Shown piece after piece: positions 8,090-15,359 of a DNA stretch of 42,888 bases (position 1 is its first letter; each line of letters starts with the position of its first letter). The notes below the pieces were generated by a model. That model saw nothing but the letters and a program-made list of their open reading frames with translations, had not been told where the DNA came from and made no database searches. This stretch comes from an uncultured Clostridia bacterium (GTDB taxonomy: Bacteria; Bacillota; Clostridia; Oscillospirales; Ruminococcaceae). The stretch lies in NCBI GenBank assembly GCA_937892655.1, contig CALBJC010000100.1, positions 1-42,888 of the forward strand. Direction: 5' to 3'. The position numbers and the translations under genes are program-made.

Positions 8090-8569
8090 ATGCTTAAAAA
8101 ACTGCTTTCAAGAGAAGAATGCGCAAATTGTAAGATCTGCTGTTCTTTTGATGATTATGATATATGGGAAACACCGATTATTGACGAAGAATTAAAGGTA
8201 AATGTTTTAAAATTAAATCCTGAGCAGAAGTTTGTTGCAAAGGGTAATTCTTCAATTCTCAGAATGGAAAAGGACACCGAGGAGGATTTATATTTCTGCT
8301 CTGTTCTTGACAGACAAAAGGGGTGTCTGCTTGGTGACGAAAAGCCCTTTGACTGCAGAATATGGCCTTTCAGGGTAATGCGCCTTGACCAGAGGCTTGT
8401 TATCACATTATCGCCCGTTTGCCCTGTTGTTCAGACAAGACCTTTATCGCTTATAAAAGAGGTATGCGATGAATTAGCACCGATCATTTATGCGCAGGCA
8501 CAAAAAAATCCCGATATAGTTAAAAACTACATCGAGAATTTTCCTATTATAAATGTAAAGGAAGATTAG
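8090..8569 (+). CDS. YkgJ-family cysteine cluster protein
   Basis: This 159-residue soluble protein begins with a Cys cluster (C11, C14, C17, C18 in CANCKICC) and has a second set (YFCSVLDRQKGC and FDCRIWPF). The order Cys cluster, C-x8-C, then CRIWPF is typical of the YkgJ / zinc- or iron-chelating domain family. The cysteines probably bind Zn or an Fe-S cluster. The biochemical role is not known; some relatives are linked to protein modification or metal handling. It follows the lipoprotein gene by ten bases. A bidirectional hairpin then separates it from the convergent ZIP gene. Confidence 0.78.
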   Translation: MLKKLLSREECANCKICCSFDDYDIWETPIIDEELKVNVLKLNPEQKFVAKGNSSILRMEKDTEEDLYFCSVLDRQKGCLLGDEKPFDCRIWPFRVMRLDQRLVITLSPVCPVVQTRPLSLIKEVCDELAPIIYAQAQKNPDIVKNYIENFPIINVKED

Positions 8570-8606
8570 AAATAGCCTTTGGGGATTATCCTCAAAGGCT
8601 ATTTTT
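8570..8606. terminator. Bidirectional terminator between convergent genes
   Basis: AATAGCCTTTG (8571-8581) pairs with CAAAGGCTATT (8593-8603), extended by one or two pairs inward. A T tract follows on the plus strand. The upstream A residues give a shorter T-rich flank on the minus strand, so it can serve both the YkgJ-like and ZIP genes. Confidence 0.87.
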
Positions 8607-9358
8607 TATCCTAATAAAACATCAGATACAAGCATTACGCAAAAGCCTACAAGCAAAGCATAGGTAGCGCCACGCTCATTTGAATGGGCGTGGGTTTCGG
8701 GAATCATTTCATCAGAGATCACATAAAGCATTGTACCGCCCGCAAACGCCAGAGCAAATGGCAGTATGATCTGAGAAACGCTTACTGCAAAAAAACCGAT
8801 GAGAGTACCCAAAACCTCTACAAGACCTGTAAACAGGGCGCAGATAAAGGTTTTTGACGGCTTTACCCCGGCTGACAGCATAGGACCTATGATTACCATA
8901 CCCTCAGGGATATTCTGTAAGGCGATACCGCCTGCTATCAGAAGCGCCTGAGTTTTATCATCAGCACCAAAGCCTACACCCGCTGCAATACCTTCAGGCA
9001 GATTGTGAATAGCAATAGCCATTACAAACAGCAAAACCTTGTCAAGCTGAGTCTTGTTATGTGATTCAATGTCATTACCAACCATTCTGTGGAGGTGAGG
9101 TACGATTTTATCAACAAGGTTTAAACATAATGCGCCCGCAAAAATGCCCGCAACAGTTATAGCGATACCAAATTTACCGCCATATTCTATTGACGGCAGA
9201 ATAAGGCCTAAAACCGCTGCCGAGAGCATAACACCTGCGGCAAAGGATAAAACGATATCTGAAAACTTATGGGATATTCCTTTGAAAACAAAGCCTATGA
9301 GCGCACCGATCACCGTAGCGCCGCCAACACCTAAGGCAGTTATTAAAACTAGTGTCAT
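8606..9358 (-). CDS. ZIP-family metal transporter (GufA-like)
   Basis: This 250-residue integral membrane protein has about eight hydrophobic segments. The metal-pathway motifs are HNLPEG in TM4 and QNIPEG in TM5; Gln in place of the second His is typical of the GufA branch rather than ZupT. A loop between TM3 and TM4 holds HLHRMVGNDIESHN, a probable metal-binding stretch. ZIP proteins bring Zn, Mn or Fe into the cytoplasm. ATG 9358 is preferred because GGGAGG (9363-9368) stands just upstream, although the spacing is short; ATG 9370 would add four residues but lacks a ribosome site. It may be transcribed from upstream only by read-through of the 9374-9407 hairpin. The substrate is not decided. 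Confidence 0.88.
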   Translation of the reverse strand: MTLVLITALGVGGATVIGALIGFVFKGISHKFSDIVLSFAAGVMLSAAVLGLILPSIEYGGKFGIAITVAGIFAGALCLNLVDKIVPHLHRMVGNDIESHNKTQLDKVLLFVMAIAIHNLPEGIAAGVGFGADDKTQALLIAGGIALQNIPEGMVIIGPMLSAGVKPSKTFICALFTGLVEVLGTLIGFFAVSVSQIILPFALAFAGGTMLYVISDEMIPETHAHSNERGATYALLVGFCVMLVSDVLLG

Positions 9359-9373
9359 AAAGCCTCCCATTTT

Positions 9374-9407
9374 AAAATAACCAAAGCGACAAGCGCCGCT
9401 TTGGTTA
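9374..9407 (-). terminator. Terminator after the sulfhydrylase gene (minus strand)
   Basis: TAACCAAAGCG (9378-9388) pairs with CGCTTTGGTTA (9397-9407) over an eight-base loop. Read on the minus strand, a TTTT run follows (complement of 9374-9377). It lies between the sulfhydrylase and the ZIP gene. Confidence 0.8.
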
Positions 9408-9412
9408 TAGTT

Positions 9413-10681
9413 TTACTTTATAGCTTCAAAAGCATTCTTGATATCCTCTAAGATATCATCAACATTTTCAAGACCAACAGAGAATCTGATAAGACCGCCA
9501 TCGATACCAGCGGCTGTAAGCTGTTCTTCTGTAAGCTGACGGTGTGTTGCAGAAGCAGGATGCAATACGCAGGTTCTGATATCAGCAACATGAACCTCGT
9601 TTGAAGCAAGCTTCAAGCTATCCATAAACTTTACTGCAACAGGTCTGCCACCCTTGATAGAGAATGAGATAACACCGCTTGTACCAAGTGGAAGATACTT
9701 CTTTGCAAGCTCGTGGTACTTGTCTGATTCAAGACCAGGGTATGCAATAGAATTTGTCATACCTGTGCTTTCAATATACTTTGCAACCTTCATTGCGTTT
9801 TCACAATATCTCTGCATTCTTACAGCAAGAGTTTCAATACCGAGATTCAAAAGGAATGATGAGTTAGCAGCCGGGTAACAGCCGAAATCTCTCATAAGCT
9901 GCATTCTTGCCTTAACGATGTATGGCGCAAATGCGTAATCTCTTGTGTAAACAACGCCGTGGTAGCTTTCGTCAGGCTCTGTCATACATGGGAACTTGCC
10001 GTTTGTCCAGTCAAACTTACCTGAATCGATGATAACGCCGCCAACCTGAACAGCATGACCATCAAGATACTTTGATGTTGAATGTATAACGATATCTGCA
10101 CCCCATTCGATAGGACGGCAGAGGTATGGAGTTGCAAAAGTATTATCGATGATAAGAGGAACACCGTTTGCATGAGCTACTCTTGCCATCTTTTCAATAT
10201 CCAATACTGTGATAGCAGGGTTTGCGATAGTTTCACCGAATACGAGCTTTGTATTTGGCTTGAACGCCTTCATAAGCTCTTCTTCAGAAGCATCCTGATC
10301 AACGAAGATACATTCAATGCCAAGCTTCTTTAAAGTTACGGCAAAGAGGTTTACTGTACCGCCGTAGATAGATGATGATGAAATAAAGCTGTCGCCTGCC
10401 TGACAGATGTTTAAGATTGAGCAGAGTGATGCTGCCTGACCTGATGAGGTACACATAGCTGCAACACCGCCCTCTAATGCGGCAAGCTTCTTTTCAACTG
10501 CATCTGTTGTAGGGTTTTCAAATCTTGAGTAGATAAGTGACTTTGTAGGGTCATCAAAAACTGCTGCAACAGCGTCTGTTGAGTCGTAAACATAGGTTGT
10601 ACTCTGAACGATAGGCATTACTCTTGGTTCACCGTTTTTAGGTGTATAGCCTTCGTGAAGTACTTGTGTTTCAATTTTCAT
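9413..10681 (-). CDS. O-acetylhomoserine sulfhydrylase-type PLP enzyme
   Basis: This 422-residue protein is a Cys/Met-metabolism PLP enzyme. SSGQAA (around 79) binds the PLP phosphate, IIDNTFATP carries the ring-stacking Asp, and K204 in HSTSKYLDGH is the Schiff-base lysine. Length and the motifs TRDYAFAPYIVKARMQ and GCYPAANSSFLLN match O-acetylhomoserine aminocarboxypropyltransferase (MetY), which makes homocysteine from O-acetylhomoserine and sulfide. These are usually slightly longer than cystathionine gamma-synthases (about 380-400). No other methionine genes adjoin it. The start at 10681 has AAAGGATTG ahead of it. A promoter lies about 100 bases upstream, with a dyad in the leader but no SAM riboswitch. 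MetB-like activity cannot be excluded. Confidence 0.87.
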   Translation of the reverse strand: MKIETQVLHEGYTPKNGEPRVMPIVQSTTYVYDSTDAVAAVFDDPTKSLIYSRFENPTTDAVEKKLAALEGGVAAMCTSSGQAASLCSILNICQAGDSFISSSSIYGGTVNLFAVTLKKLGIECIFVDQDASEEELMKAFKPNTKLVFGETIANPAITVLDIEKMARVAHANGVPLIIDNTFATPYLCRPIEWGADIVIHSTSKYLDGHAVQVGGVIIDSGKFDWTNGKFPCMTEPDESYHGVVYTRDYAFAPYIVKARMQLMRDFGCYPAANSSFLLNLGIETLAVRMQRYCENAMKVAKYIESTGMTNSIAYPGLESDKYHELAKKYLPLGTSGVISFSIKGGRPVAVKFMDSLKLASNEVHVADIRTCVLHPASATHRQLTEEQLTAAGIDGGLIRFSVGLENVDDILEDIKNAFEAIK

Positions 10682-10727
10682 AATATCAATCCTTTCTGTA
10701 AGGTTTATTATCTAAAAATAAATCATA

Positions 10728-10752
10728 TCTATTCCATAGTAGACAGAATAGA
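10728..10752 (-). promoter_or_regulatory. Dyad in the leader of the sulfhydrylase gene
   Basis: TCTATTC (10728-10734) and GAATAGA (10746-10752) form a 7-bp inverted repeat around 11 bases, inside the 5' leader. A shorter nested dyad, CTAT-TCC-ATAG, is at 10729-10739. It could be a repressor operator or an RNA hairpin. No known sulfur riboswitch core is visible. Confidence 0.4.
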
Positions 10753-10776
10753 TTTCTAAGATTTTATAACAAATAA

Positions 10777-10806
10777 ATTATATCACACAAAATCGGGATT
10801 TGTAAA
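10777..10806 (-). promoter_or_regulatory. Sigma-A promoter for the sulfhydrylase gene
   Basis: On the minus strand, TTTACA (complement of 10801-10806), 18 bases, then TATAAT (complement of 10777-10782). The start falls near 10770, giving a leader of about 90 bases. Confidence 0.75.
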
Positions 10807-10911
10807 TAGAATTTACAATATTTTTAACTCCTATACATCTAAAAATGCACTACAAAATATCCTTTTTTTAGTGAATAAAATCGATTTTCTGTCACAATAT
10901 GTCATAAATAG

Positions 10912-10940
10912 TTGACAATAGCGCTTTACTCTGTTAAAAT
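10912..10940 (+). promoter_or_regulatory. Sigma-A promoter for the zinc-ribbon gene array
   Basis: TTGACA (10912-10917), 17 bases, then TAAAAT (10935-10940), about 55 bases ahead of ATG 11000. Confidence 0.85.
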
Positions 10941-10999
10941 TAAACTGTATAAATTTGTGCTAATTTATAGCAATAACTAATTGAAGAGGGGTTAAAATC

Positions 11000-11686
11000 A
11001 TGGCAAAGTTTTGCACAAACTGTGGCAACGCTTGTCAGGAAGGCGACAACGTATGCACACAATGCGGCACACGTCTTGTAAACGCTCAGCCTCAGAATGA
11101 AGGGGTTGCATTTGCACAGGCTGAATCAGCTGCTGCTAAAAAGTCAAGCCACATAACAGGAATTGTTTTAATCATCGTTGCATTTTTAATTGTAGCAATT
11201 CTGATTGCAATTTTGGTTCCTATGCTTTCAAAGGGATACAAAAAGCCTGTTGAACAGTTTATGGAAGCTATTGTGGACGAAGAGTCTGAAGATCTGATGG
11301 ATGTTTTCCCTGAAGATTTCTTCGACGATATGCGCGATGTTTCTGATACTCTTGAACTTATTTATGATGACGGCGAAGAATTAGTAGACGAATTTTTTGA
11401 CTACTTCGCTATGTCAATCGATAAGTACAAGGGCTACGAAATAGGCGACGCTGAAAAGCTCGATGAAGATGACCTTGATGACCTTATGGATTTTTACGAA
11501 TATAAGACTGACAATGAAATCGAGATAACAAAGGGTTATGAGGTTGAAGTTGAGCTTGACGTCAAAATTGATGGCGAAAGCGAAACAATCGACATTGACA
11601 TTTATGTATGCAAGGTAAAAAAACAAGGCTGGAAGGTTATTTATGACGACTTCTTTACCAATGTTGCTGCCGGTCCTTTAGGATAA
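11000..11686 (+). CDS. Zinc-ribbon membrane protein, paralogue 1 of 5
   Basis: This 228-residue protein has an N-terminal zinc ribbon (C5, C8, C19, C22; an extra C12), a linker, one membrane segment at about 52-75 and a very acidic domain outside. The acidic part opens with GYKKPVEQFMEAI, a form of the signature seen in all five paralogues. It continues with DD/DE-rich helices and ends in strands with VCKVKKQGWKVI. The layout resembles YvbJ-type zinc-ribbon proteins of Firmicutes, whose role is not established. By analogy the ribbon is cytoplasmic and the acidic domain faces the envelope. It is first in the array and has its own promoter. Function is unknown; a structural or regulatory envelope role is a guess. 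Confidence 0.8.
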   Translation: MAKFCTNCGNACQEGDNVCTQCGTRLVNAQPQNEGVAFAQAESAAAKKSSHITGIVLIIVAFLIVAILIAILVPMLSKGYKKPVEQFMEAIVDEESEDLMDVFPEDFFDDMRDVSDTLELIYDDGEELVDEFFDYFAMSIDKYKGYEIGDAEKLDEDDLDDLMDFYEYKTDNEIEITKGYEVEVELDVKIDGESETIDIDIYVCKVKKQGWKVIYDDFFTNVAAGPLG

Positions 11687-11688
11687 CT

Positions 11689-11704
11689 CAATGCAAAAGC
11701 ATTG
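11689..11704 (+). other. Small hairpin between paralogues 1 and 2
   Basis: CAATGC (11689-11694) and GCATTG (11699-11704) around AAAA form a 6-bp stem without a real T tract. It may be a processing or stability element, or a weak terminator. Confidence 0.4.
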
Positions 11705-11739
11705 TTATAAATTGTATTAAATTTTAAGGAGAGATTATC

Positions 11740-12363
11740 ATGTCAAAATTCTGTACATCATGTGGTACTGCTTGTGACGATAACGCTAACGTTTGCACAA
11801 ACTGCGGTACAAGATTCGAAGCTGCTCAGGTAGCTGCTCCTGCAGCAGAAGCTACAGCTACAACAAAGAAGACAAACATCATTGCAGTTGCTATTGCTGC
11901 TGTTGCTGTTGTTTTACTCGTTGTTCTCTTTGCTTCACTTCTCGGCGGCGGTTACGAAAAGCCAATCAAGAACTTCTACAAAGGTATCGAAAAGATGAAC
12001 TGGGATAAGTACGCTAAGGCTTTCACAGAAGACTACGCTGACTACTTTGACGAAAACTATCTTGAAGACTACGACCGTGACTTTGAAGACTACTGCGAAA
12101 GCATGTTTGAAATGTATGAAGAAGAAGTTGGCGACGACATCAAGATTTCATACAAGATCGTTGGCAAGTTCAAGTACACAGAAGATCAGATTGAAGATAT
12201 CGAAGACGAATACAAGGATGACTACGACGAAAAGATCAAGATTTCAAAGGCTTACTCTGTAGTTGTTCTCGAAACTATGAAGGGTGACGAAGACAAGTAC
12301 TTAACATGGGAAGAGTTCACAATCTGTAAGGTAAAGGGCGAAGGCTGGAAGATTATCAAGTAA
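11740..12363 (+). CDS. Zinc-ribbon membrane protein, paralogue 2 of 5
   Basis: This 207-residue protein is the shortest of the set. The ribbon has C5, C8, C19 and C22, again with an extra C12 like paralogue 1. An Ala/Thr linker (about 25-43) and a membrane segment at about 45-66 follow, then GGGYEKPIKNFYKGIEKMN and an acidic, Tyr-rich domain (DYADYFDENYLEDYDRD). It ends in FTICKVKGEGWKII. Codon choice is extreme: Lys almost always AAG, Phe mostly TTC, suggesting high expression. It starts 53 bases after paralogue 1 behind AAGGAGAG. It is probably co-transcribed with paralogues 1 and 3. Confidence 0.8.
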   Translation: MSKFCTSCGTACDDNANVCTNCGTRFEAAQVAAPAAEATATTKKTNIIAVAIAAVAVVLLVVLFASLLGGGYEKPIKNFYKGIEKMNWDKYAKAFTEDYADYFDENYLEDYDRDFEDYCESMFEMYEEEVGDDIKISYKIVGKFKYTEDQIEDIEDEYKDDYDEKIKISKAYSVVVLETMKGDEDKYLTWEEFTICKVKGEGWKIIK

Positions 12364-12418
12364 TCTGCCGCTTTTCATATTAACTAATCAAACTAAAAAC
12401 TAATCGGAGGGAATTATC

Positions 12419-13168
12419 ATGGCAAGATTTTGCACAAGCTGTGGTTCACAGGTAGAAGATACAGCTAACAACTGTCCAAGCTGCGGCGCTGCAATGGAAG
12501 CTCCAAAGGCTCAGACAGCTCCAAACGCACAGGATATTTTAAACGACAGATTAAACGAAGCTCCTGCAGCTCCTGCAGCTACTCCTGCAAATCCTAATAC
12601 TTCAAAGTATATCGGTATGGGCGTTGCTGCTGTTGTTGCAATCTTAGCAATCGTTCTGATCTGCAACATTTTCAGCGCAATTTTCGCTGGCAACTACAAG
12701 ACACCACTCAAGAACCTTTTGAACGGTGTTGAAAAGGAAAACGAAAAGAAGTTCACAAACGCATTCTCAGAAAAGATGCTTGATGAAATGAAGATGAAGG
12801 ATGACGATATCGAAGATTACCTCGATTCAATCACAGAAATGCTTGAAGAAATGTATGGCGATGACATCAAGATCGACTTCAAGATTACTGACAAGGAAAA
12901 GATTGACAAGGACGATATCGAAGATCTCAACAAGGTCCTCAAGAAGATCGACAAGAAGCTCAAGATCAAGAAGGCTTACACTCTCGAAGTTGAAGTTGAA
13001 ATCGAAGGCGATGACGATGACGCTACTCTCGAATGGGAGCTCGGCGTTGCTAAGTTCAAGGGCGATGGCTGGTGCTTAGTTGATACACCTGATACATTCG
13101 GTTCAAGATACCAGTGGACAGAAAACGGCTACTCAGCTGACGATATCGCAGGTCTCCTCGGCTTCTAA
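12419..13168 (+). CDS. Zinc-ribbon membrane protein, paralogue 3 of 5
   Basis: This is the longest member (249 residues). The ribbon cysteines are C5, C8, C19 and C22. A long Ala/Pro linker (about 27-60, APAAPAATPAN) precedes a membrane segment at about 64-87. The outer domain begins NYKTPLKNLLNGVEKEN, is rich in K, D and E, and ends WELGVAKFKGDGWCLV plus an extra 25-residue tail. Lys is nearly always AAG, as in paralogue 2. It starts 55 bases after paralogue 2 behind CGGAGGG. A strong terminator follows, so genes 1-3 form one unit. Confidence 0.8.
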   Translation: MARFCTSCGSQVEDTANNCPSCGAAMEAPKAQTAPNAQDILNDRLNEAPAAPAATPANPNTSKYIGMGVAAVVAILAIVLICNIFSAIFAGNYKTPLKNLLNGVEKENEKKFTNAFSEKMLDEMKMKDDDIEDYLDSITEMLEEMYGDDIKIDFKITDKEKIDKDDIEDLNKVLKKIDKKLKIKKAYTLEVEVEIEGDDDDATLEWELGVAKFKGDGWCLVDTPDTFGSRYQWTENGYSADDIAGLLGF

Positions 13169-13180
13169 TAAAAGCTATTA

Positions 13181-13208
13181 ACACCCCGATTTTTCGGGGT
13201 GTTTTTTT
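13181..13208 (+). terminator. Terminator after zinc-ribbon paralogue 3
   Basis: ACACCCCGA (13181-13189) pairs with TCGGGGTGT (13194-13202) over TTTT and is followed by a T run to 13208. It splits the five-gene array into a 3-gene and a 2-gene unit. Confidence 0.93.
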
Positions 13209-13213
13209 ATTGC

Positions 13214-13242
13214 TTGACATTACACTCTTGTTATTTTATAAT
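13214..13242 (+). promoter_or_regulatory. Consensus sigma-A promoter for paralogues 4-5
   Basis: TTGACA (13214-13219), 17 bases, TATAAT (13237-13242): a perfect match to both hexamers, directly behind the terminator. ATG 13281 follows after an AAGGAG site. Confidence 0.92.
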
Positions 13243-13280
13243 TAAATGCGTAAGGATTTTTAAAAAAAGGAGTTATTACA

Positions 13281-13997
13281 ATGGCAAACATCTGCAAAAA
13301 CTGCGGTTTTGAATTTGACGAAAATGAAAATATCTGTCCTGAATGCAATACAGAGCTTTTGGCTGAAAATGAAGAAATTGAAGAGGTTATCGAAGAAGAG
13401 ATTTCAGAAGACAATACAAGCGATAACACACCTGCTGATGACAGCAAGGCTTCAAAGGCTATTAGCAACGGTGTTACTGTAATATGCTTTATTATGGTTA
13501 TCGCTTTGGCGTTAGGTCTTTTCTATGTAATTTTTATCGACAACAGCAATGTTCCGATAAAAAAGTTCTTGAAGGGTATCGAAAAGGAAAATAATGATAA
13601 ATTTATTTCAGCCTTTTCTGATTATATGATAAGCGATACTGCGAAAGGCGAGAACTTTGCAAAACAGATAAACGATATGCTCGAGGATACCTACGGCGAG
13701 AATATCGAGCTTGACTACGAAGTTGTTACTAAAGCAGAAGTTGAAGAAGATGTTCTCAAGCTTCTAAATGGCATCTTTTCTACAATAGGCGATGGCAAGA
13801 TGGAATTTGTAAAATCCTACGCTGTTGAAATCAAGCTTGAAGTCAAGGGCGACAATTCAACCGCTACTCTTGACTGGACGCTTGATATTGCAAAGCTCAA
13901 AGGCGAAGGCTGGGTAATATTCGGCGCTCCCGCAGATTTTACCATGCAGGAAAAATGGATCATCTCAACCGATTCATCTGGTGAAATGGCTTCATAA
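13281..13997 (+). CDS. Zinc-ribbon membrane protein, paralogue 4 of 5
   Basis: This 238-residue protein has ribbon cysteines C5, C8, C19 and C22, then an acidic linker (EENEEIEEVIEEEISEDN type, about 33-52), unlike the Ala-rich linkers of paralogues 1-3. The membrane segment is at about 66-87. The outer domain starts NVPIKKFLKGIEKENNDKF and contains FAKQINDMLEDTYGENIELDY, a stretch almost repeated in paralogue 5. It ends with LDIAKLKGEGWVIFGAP. Codon bias is weaker than in paralogues 2 and 3. It shares the perfect promoter with paralogue 5, which starts 44 bases on. Confidence 0.8.
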   Translation: MANICKNCGFEFDENENICPECNTELLAENEEIEEVIEEEISEDNTSDNTPADDSKASKAISNGVTVICFIMVIALALGLFYVIFIDNSNVPIKKFLKGIEKENNDKFISAFSDYMISDTAKGENFAKQINDMLEDTYGENIELDYEVVTKAEVEEDVLKLLNGIFSTIGDGKMEFVKSYAVEIKLEVKGDNSTATLDWTLDIAKLKGEGWVIFGAPADFTMQEKWIISTDSSGEMAS

Positions 13998-14041
13998 AAG
14001 CTTTTTAGTATTCTGAAAACTTTTAAAAGGGGGAGACAAAA

Positions 14042-14722
14042 ATGGCATCAATGTGCAAAAAATGCGGCGAACGGATAGAAGATACAGATATTATCTGCAA
14101 AAACTGTAATACGACTATAGAAGCTTTGGAGAGCAATGTTTCTGATTCTGCAGAAGTTGTATCCAGCGGCAGTCCTTCAAAAAGGAAAAAAGCTATTCGC
14201 ATCGGTATAACAGTAGGTTGTGCGGTACTTATAATTGCGACTATCATCGCAGTGTTCTACGCTATATTCACAAACGACTACCAACGCCCTATTGAAGAGT
14301 TTTTCATAAGCATTCAGGAGCAGAAAAACAAGGACTTTCTGGATGTATTTCCCGAATGGTTTGTAAAAGACGCTGAAATTGAAGGGAATTGTGCAAAACA
14401 GATACATGATATGCTTGAAGATGCATACGGCGAAAATCTCGAATTTGACTACAAGATAGTTGAAAAAGAAGAGGTGGATGAAGACCTTCTGGCGCTTTTG
14501 AGTACTCTTCTTTCTGCAATGAACGAAGGTCGTACAGAAATCAAAAAATCATTCAGTATTACCCTCGATGTTCATATAAAAGGTAATACCAGCAGCGCGG
14601 ATACCAGCTGGAATATGGAAATATCAAGACTCAAGGGCGAAGGCTGGGTAATATTTGATTCTCCTAATGAATTTCTTGAAAAGGGAAAATGGGCTATCGC
14701 CGACGATAATGAAATAGAATAA
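14042..14722 (+). CDS. Zinc-ribbon membrane protein, paralogue 5 of 5
   Basis: This 226-residue protein has C5, C8, C19 and C22 in the ribbon, a Ser-rich linker, a basic patch (SKRKKA) and a membrane segment at about 53-77. The outer domain begins DYQRPIEEFFISIQEQKN and shares CAKQIHDMLEDAYGENLEF with paralogue 4, its closest relative. It ends MEISRLKGEGWVIFDSP. The pair 4-5 therefore looks like the most recent duplication in the array. A GGGGGAG ribosome site precedes ATG 14042. A terminator follows. Confidence 0.8.
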   Translation: MASMCKKCGERIEDTDIICKNCNTTIEALESNVSDSAEVVSSGSPSKRKKAIRIGITVGCAVLIIATIIAVFYAIFTNDYQRPIEEFFISIQEQKNKDFLDVFPEWFVKDAEIEGNCAKQIHDMLEDAYGENLEFDYKIVEKEEVDEDLLALLSTLLSAMNEGRTEIKKSFSITLDVHIKGNTSSADTSWNMEISRLKGEGWVIFDSPNEFLEKGKWAIADDNEIE

Positions 14723-14731
14723 TTTTTCCTT

Positions 14732-14760
14732 ACACCTCGGTTTTTCGGGGTGTTTTTCTT
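14732..14760 (+). terminator. Terminator after zinc-ribbon paralogue 5
   Basis: ACACCTCG (14732-14739) pairs with CGGGGTGT (14746-14753), one G-U pair included, and is followed by TTTTCTTTT. The sequence closely matches the hairpin after paralogue 3, consistent with duplication of gene plus terminator. Confidence 0.88.
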
Positions 14761-14791
14761 TTATCAGGCTTTTTATAACCTTTTAACACTG

Positions 14792-14820
14792 TTGACAATT
14801 TTCGCTTTATGCGGTATAAT
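14792..14820 (+). promoter_or_regulatory. Consensus sigma-A promoter for greA-lysS
   Basis: TTGACA (14792-14797), 17 bases, TATAAT (14815-14820). It drives greA, with lysS following 18 bases after the greA stop. Confidence 0.92.
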
Positions 14821-14861
14821 AATGTTTTGAAGAATAAATAAACTGATTGGAGTTGTATGTT

Positions 14862-15341
14862 ATGACAAAGCAGAATATTATCACTCAGGAAGGCTATGAC
14901 AAACTCGTTGCGCAGAGAGAATTTCTTGTAACTGTTCGTCGTAAGGAAGTAGCTGAAAAGCTCAAGGAAGCTCGTTCATTCGGTGACCTTTCAGAAAACG
15001 CTGAATACGATGAAGCTAAAAACGAACAGGGTATTCTTGAAGCTCAGATCGCCGCTTTGGAAATTCAGATTCAGAACAGCGTTATCGTTGCTGATGATGA
15101 AATTTCAACTCACGAGGTTGGTATCGGTACAAAGGTAAAGCTCAAGAACCTTGACGCTGACACTATCGAGGAGTTTGCTATCGTTGGTTCAAACGAATCT
15201 GACCCTGAAAACGGTAAGATTTCTGATGAATCACCTATCGGCAAAACTTGCCTTAAGAAGAAGGTCGGCGATAAGGTAGAGGTTACTACTCCTGACGGCA
15301 GTATCAGAAACTTTGAAGTTCTGGAAATTTCAAAGGCATAA
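14862..15341 (+). CDS. greA: Transcription elongation factor GreA
   Basis: This 159-residue protein rescues backtracked RNA polymerase by stimulating cleavage of the extruded RNA 3' end. The N-terminal coiled coil carries the acidic tip GDLSENAEYDEAK (about 41-53) that reaches the polymerase active site. The C-terminal FKBP-like domain includes GIGTKVKL and ENGKISDESPIGK. Length is the family norm. ATG 14862 fits TTGGAG at 14847-14852; the earlier TTG 14847 would be part of that site. It is co-transcribed with lysS, an order often seen in Firmicutes. Confidence 0.95.
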   Translation: MTKQNIITQEGYDKLVAQREFLVTVRRKEVAEKLKEARSFGDLSENAEYDEAKNEQGILEAQIAALEIQIQNSVIVADDEISTHEVGIGTKVKLKNLDADTIEEFAIVGSNESDPENGKISDESPIGKTCLKKKVGDKVEVTTPDGSIRNFEVLEISKA

Positions 15342-15359
15342 TATAAAGGACTGAATAAA

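Larger units (their letters stand above)
10682..10999. other. Divergent intergenic region (318 bp) with two promoters
   Basis: This gap holds a minus-strand promoter for the sulfhydrylase, a hairpin-forming dyad in its leader and a plus-strand promoter for the zinc-ribbon gene array. The middle (10807-10911) is AT-rich with no recognised element. There is no reading frame of note. Confidence 0.8.

Noticed and set aside
9144..9380. Plus-strand frame over the ZIP gene start
   Set aside because: Antisense shadow with no ribosome site; the ZIP protein is clear on the minus strand.
10682..10806. SAM (S-box) riboswitch ahead of the sulfhydrylase gene
   Set aside because: The leader is only about 90 bases and lacks the conserved S-box helices.
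11793..12262. Alternative-frame proteins rich in Cys/Ser or Lys/Thr within the zinc-ribbon genes
   Set aside because: These come from biased codons of the real frames and have no ribosome sites.
12000..13080. Frameshift or fusion among zinc-ribbon paralogues
   Set aside because: Each has its own start, ribosome site, full domain order and stop.
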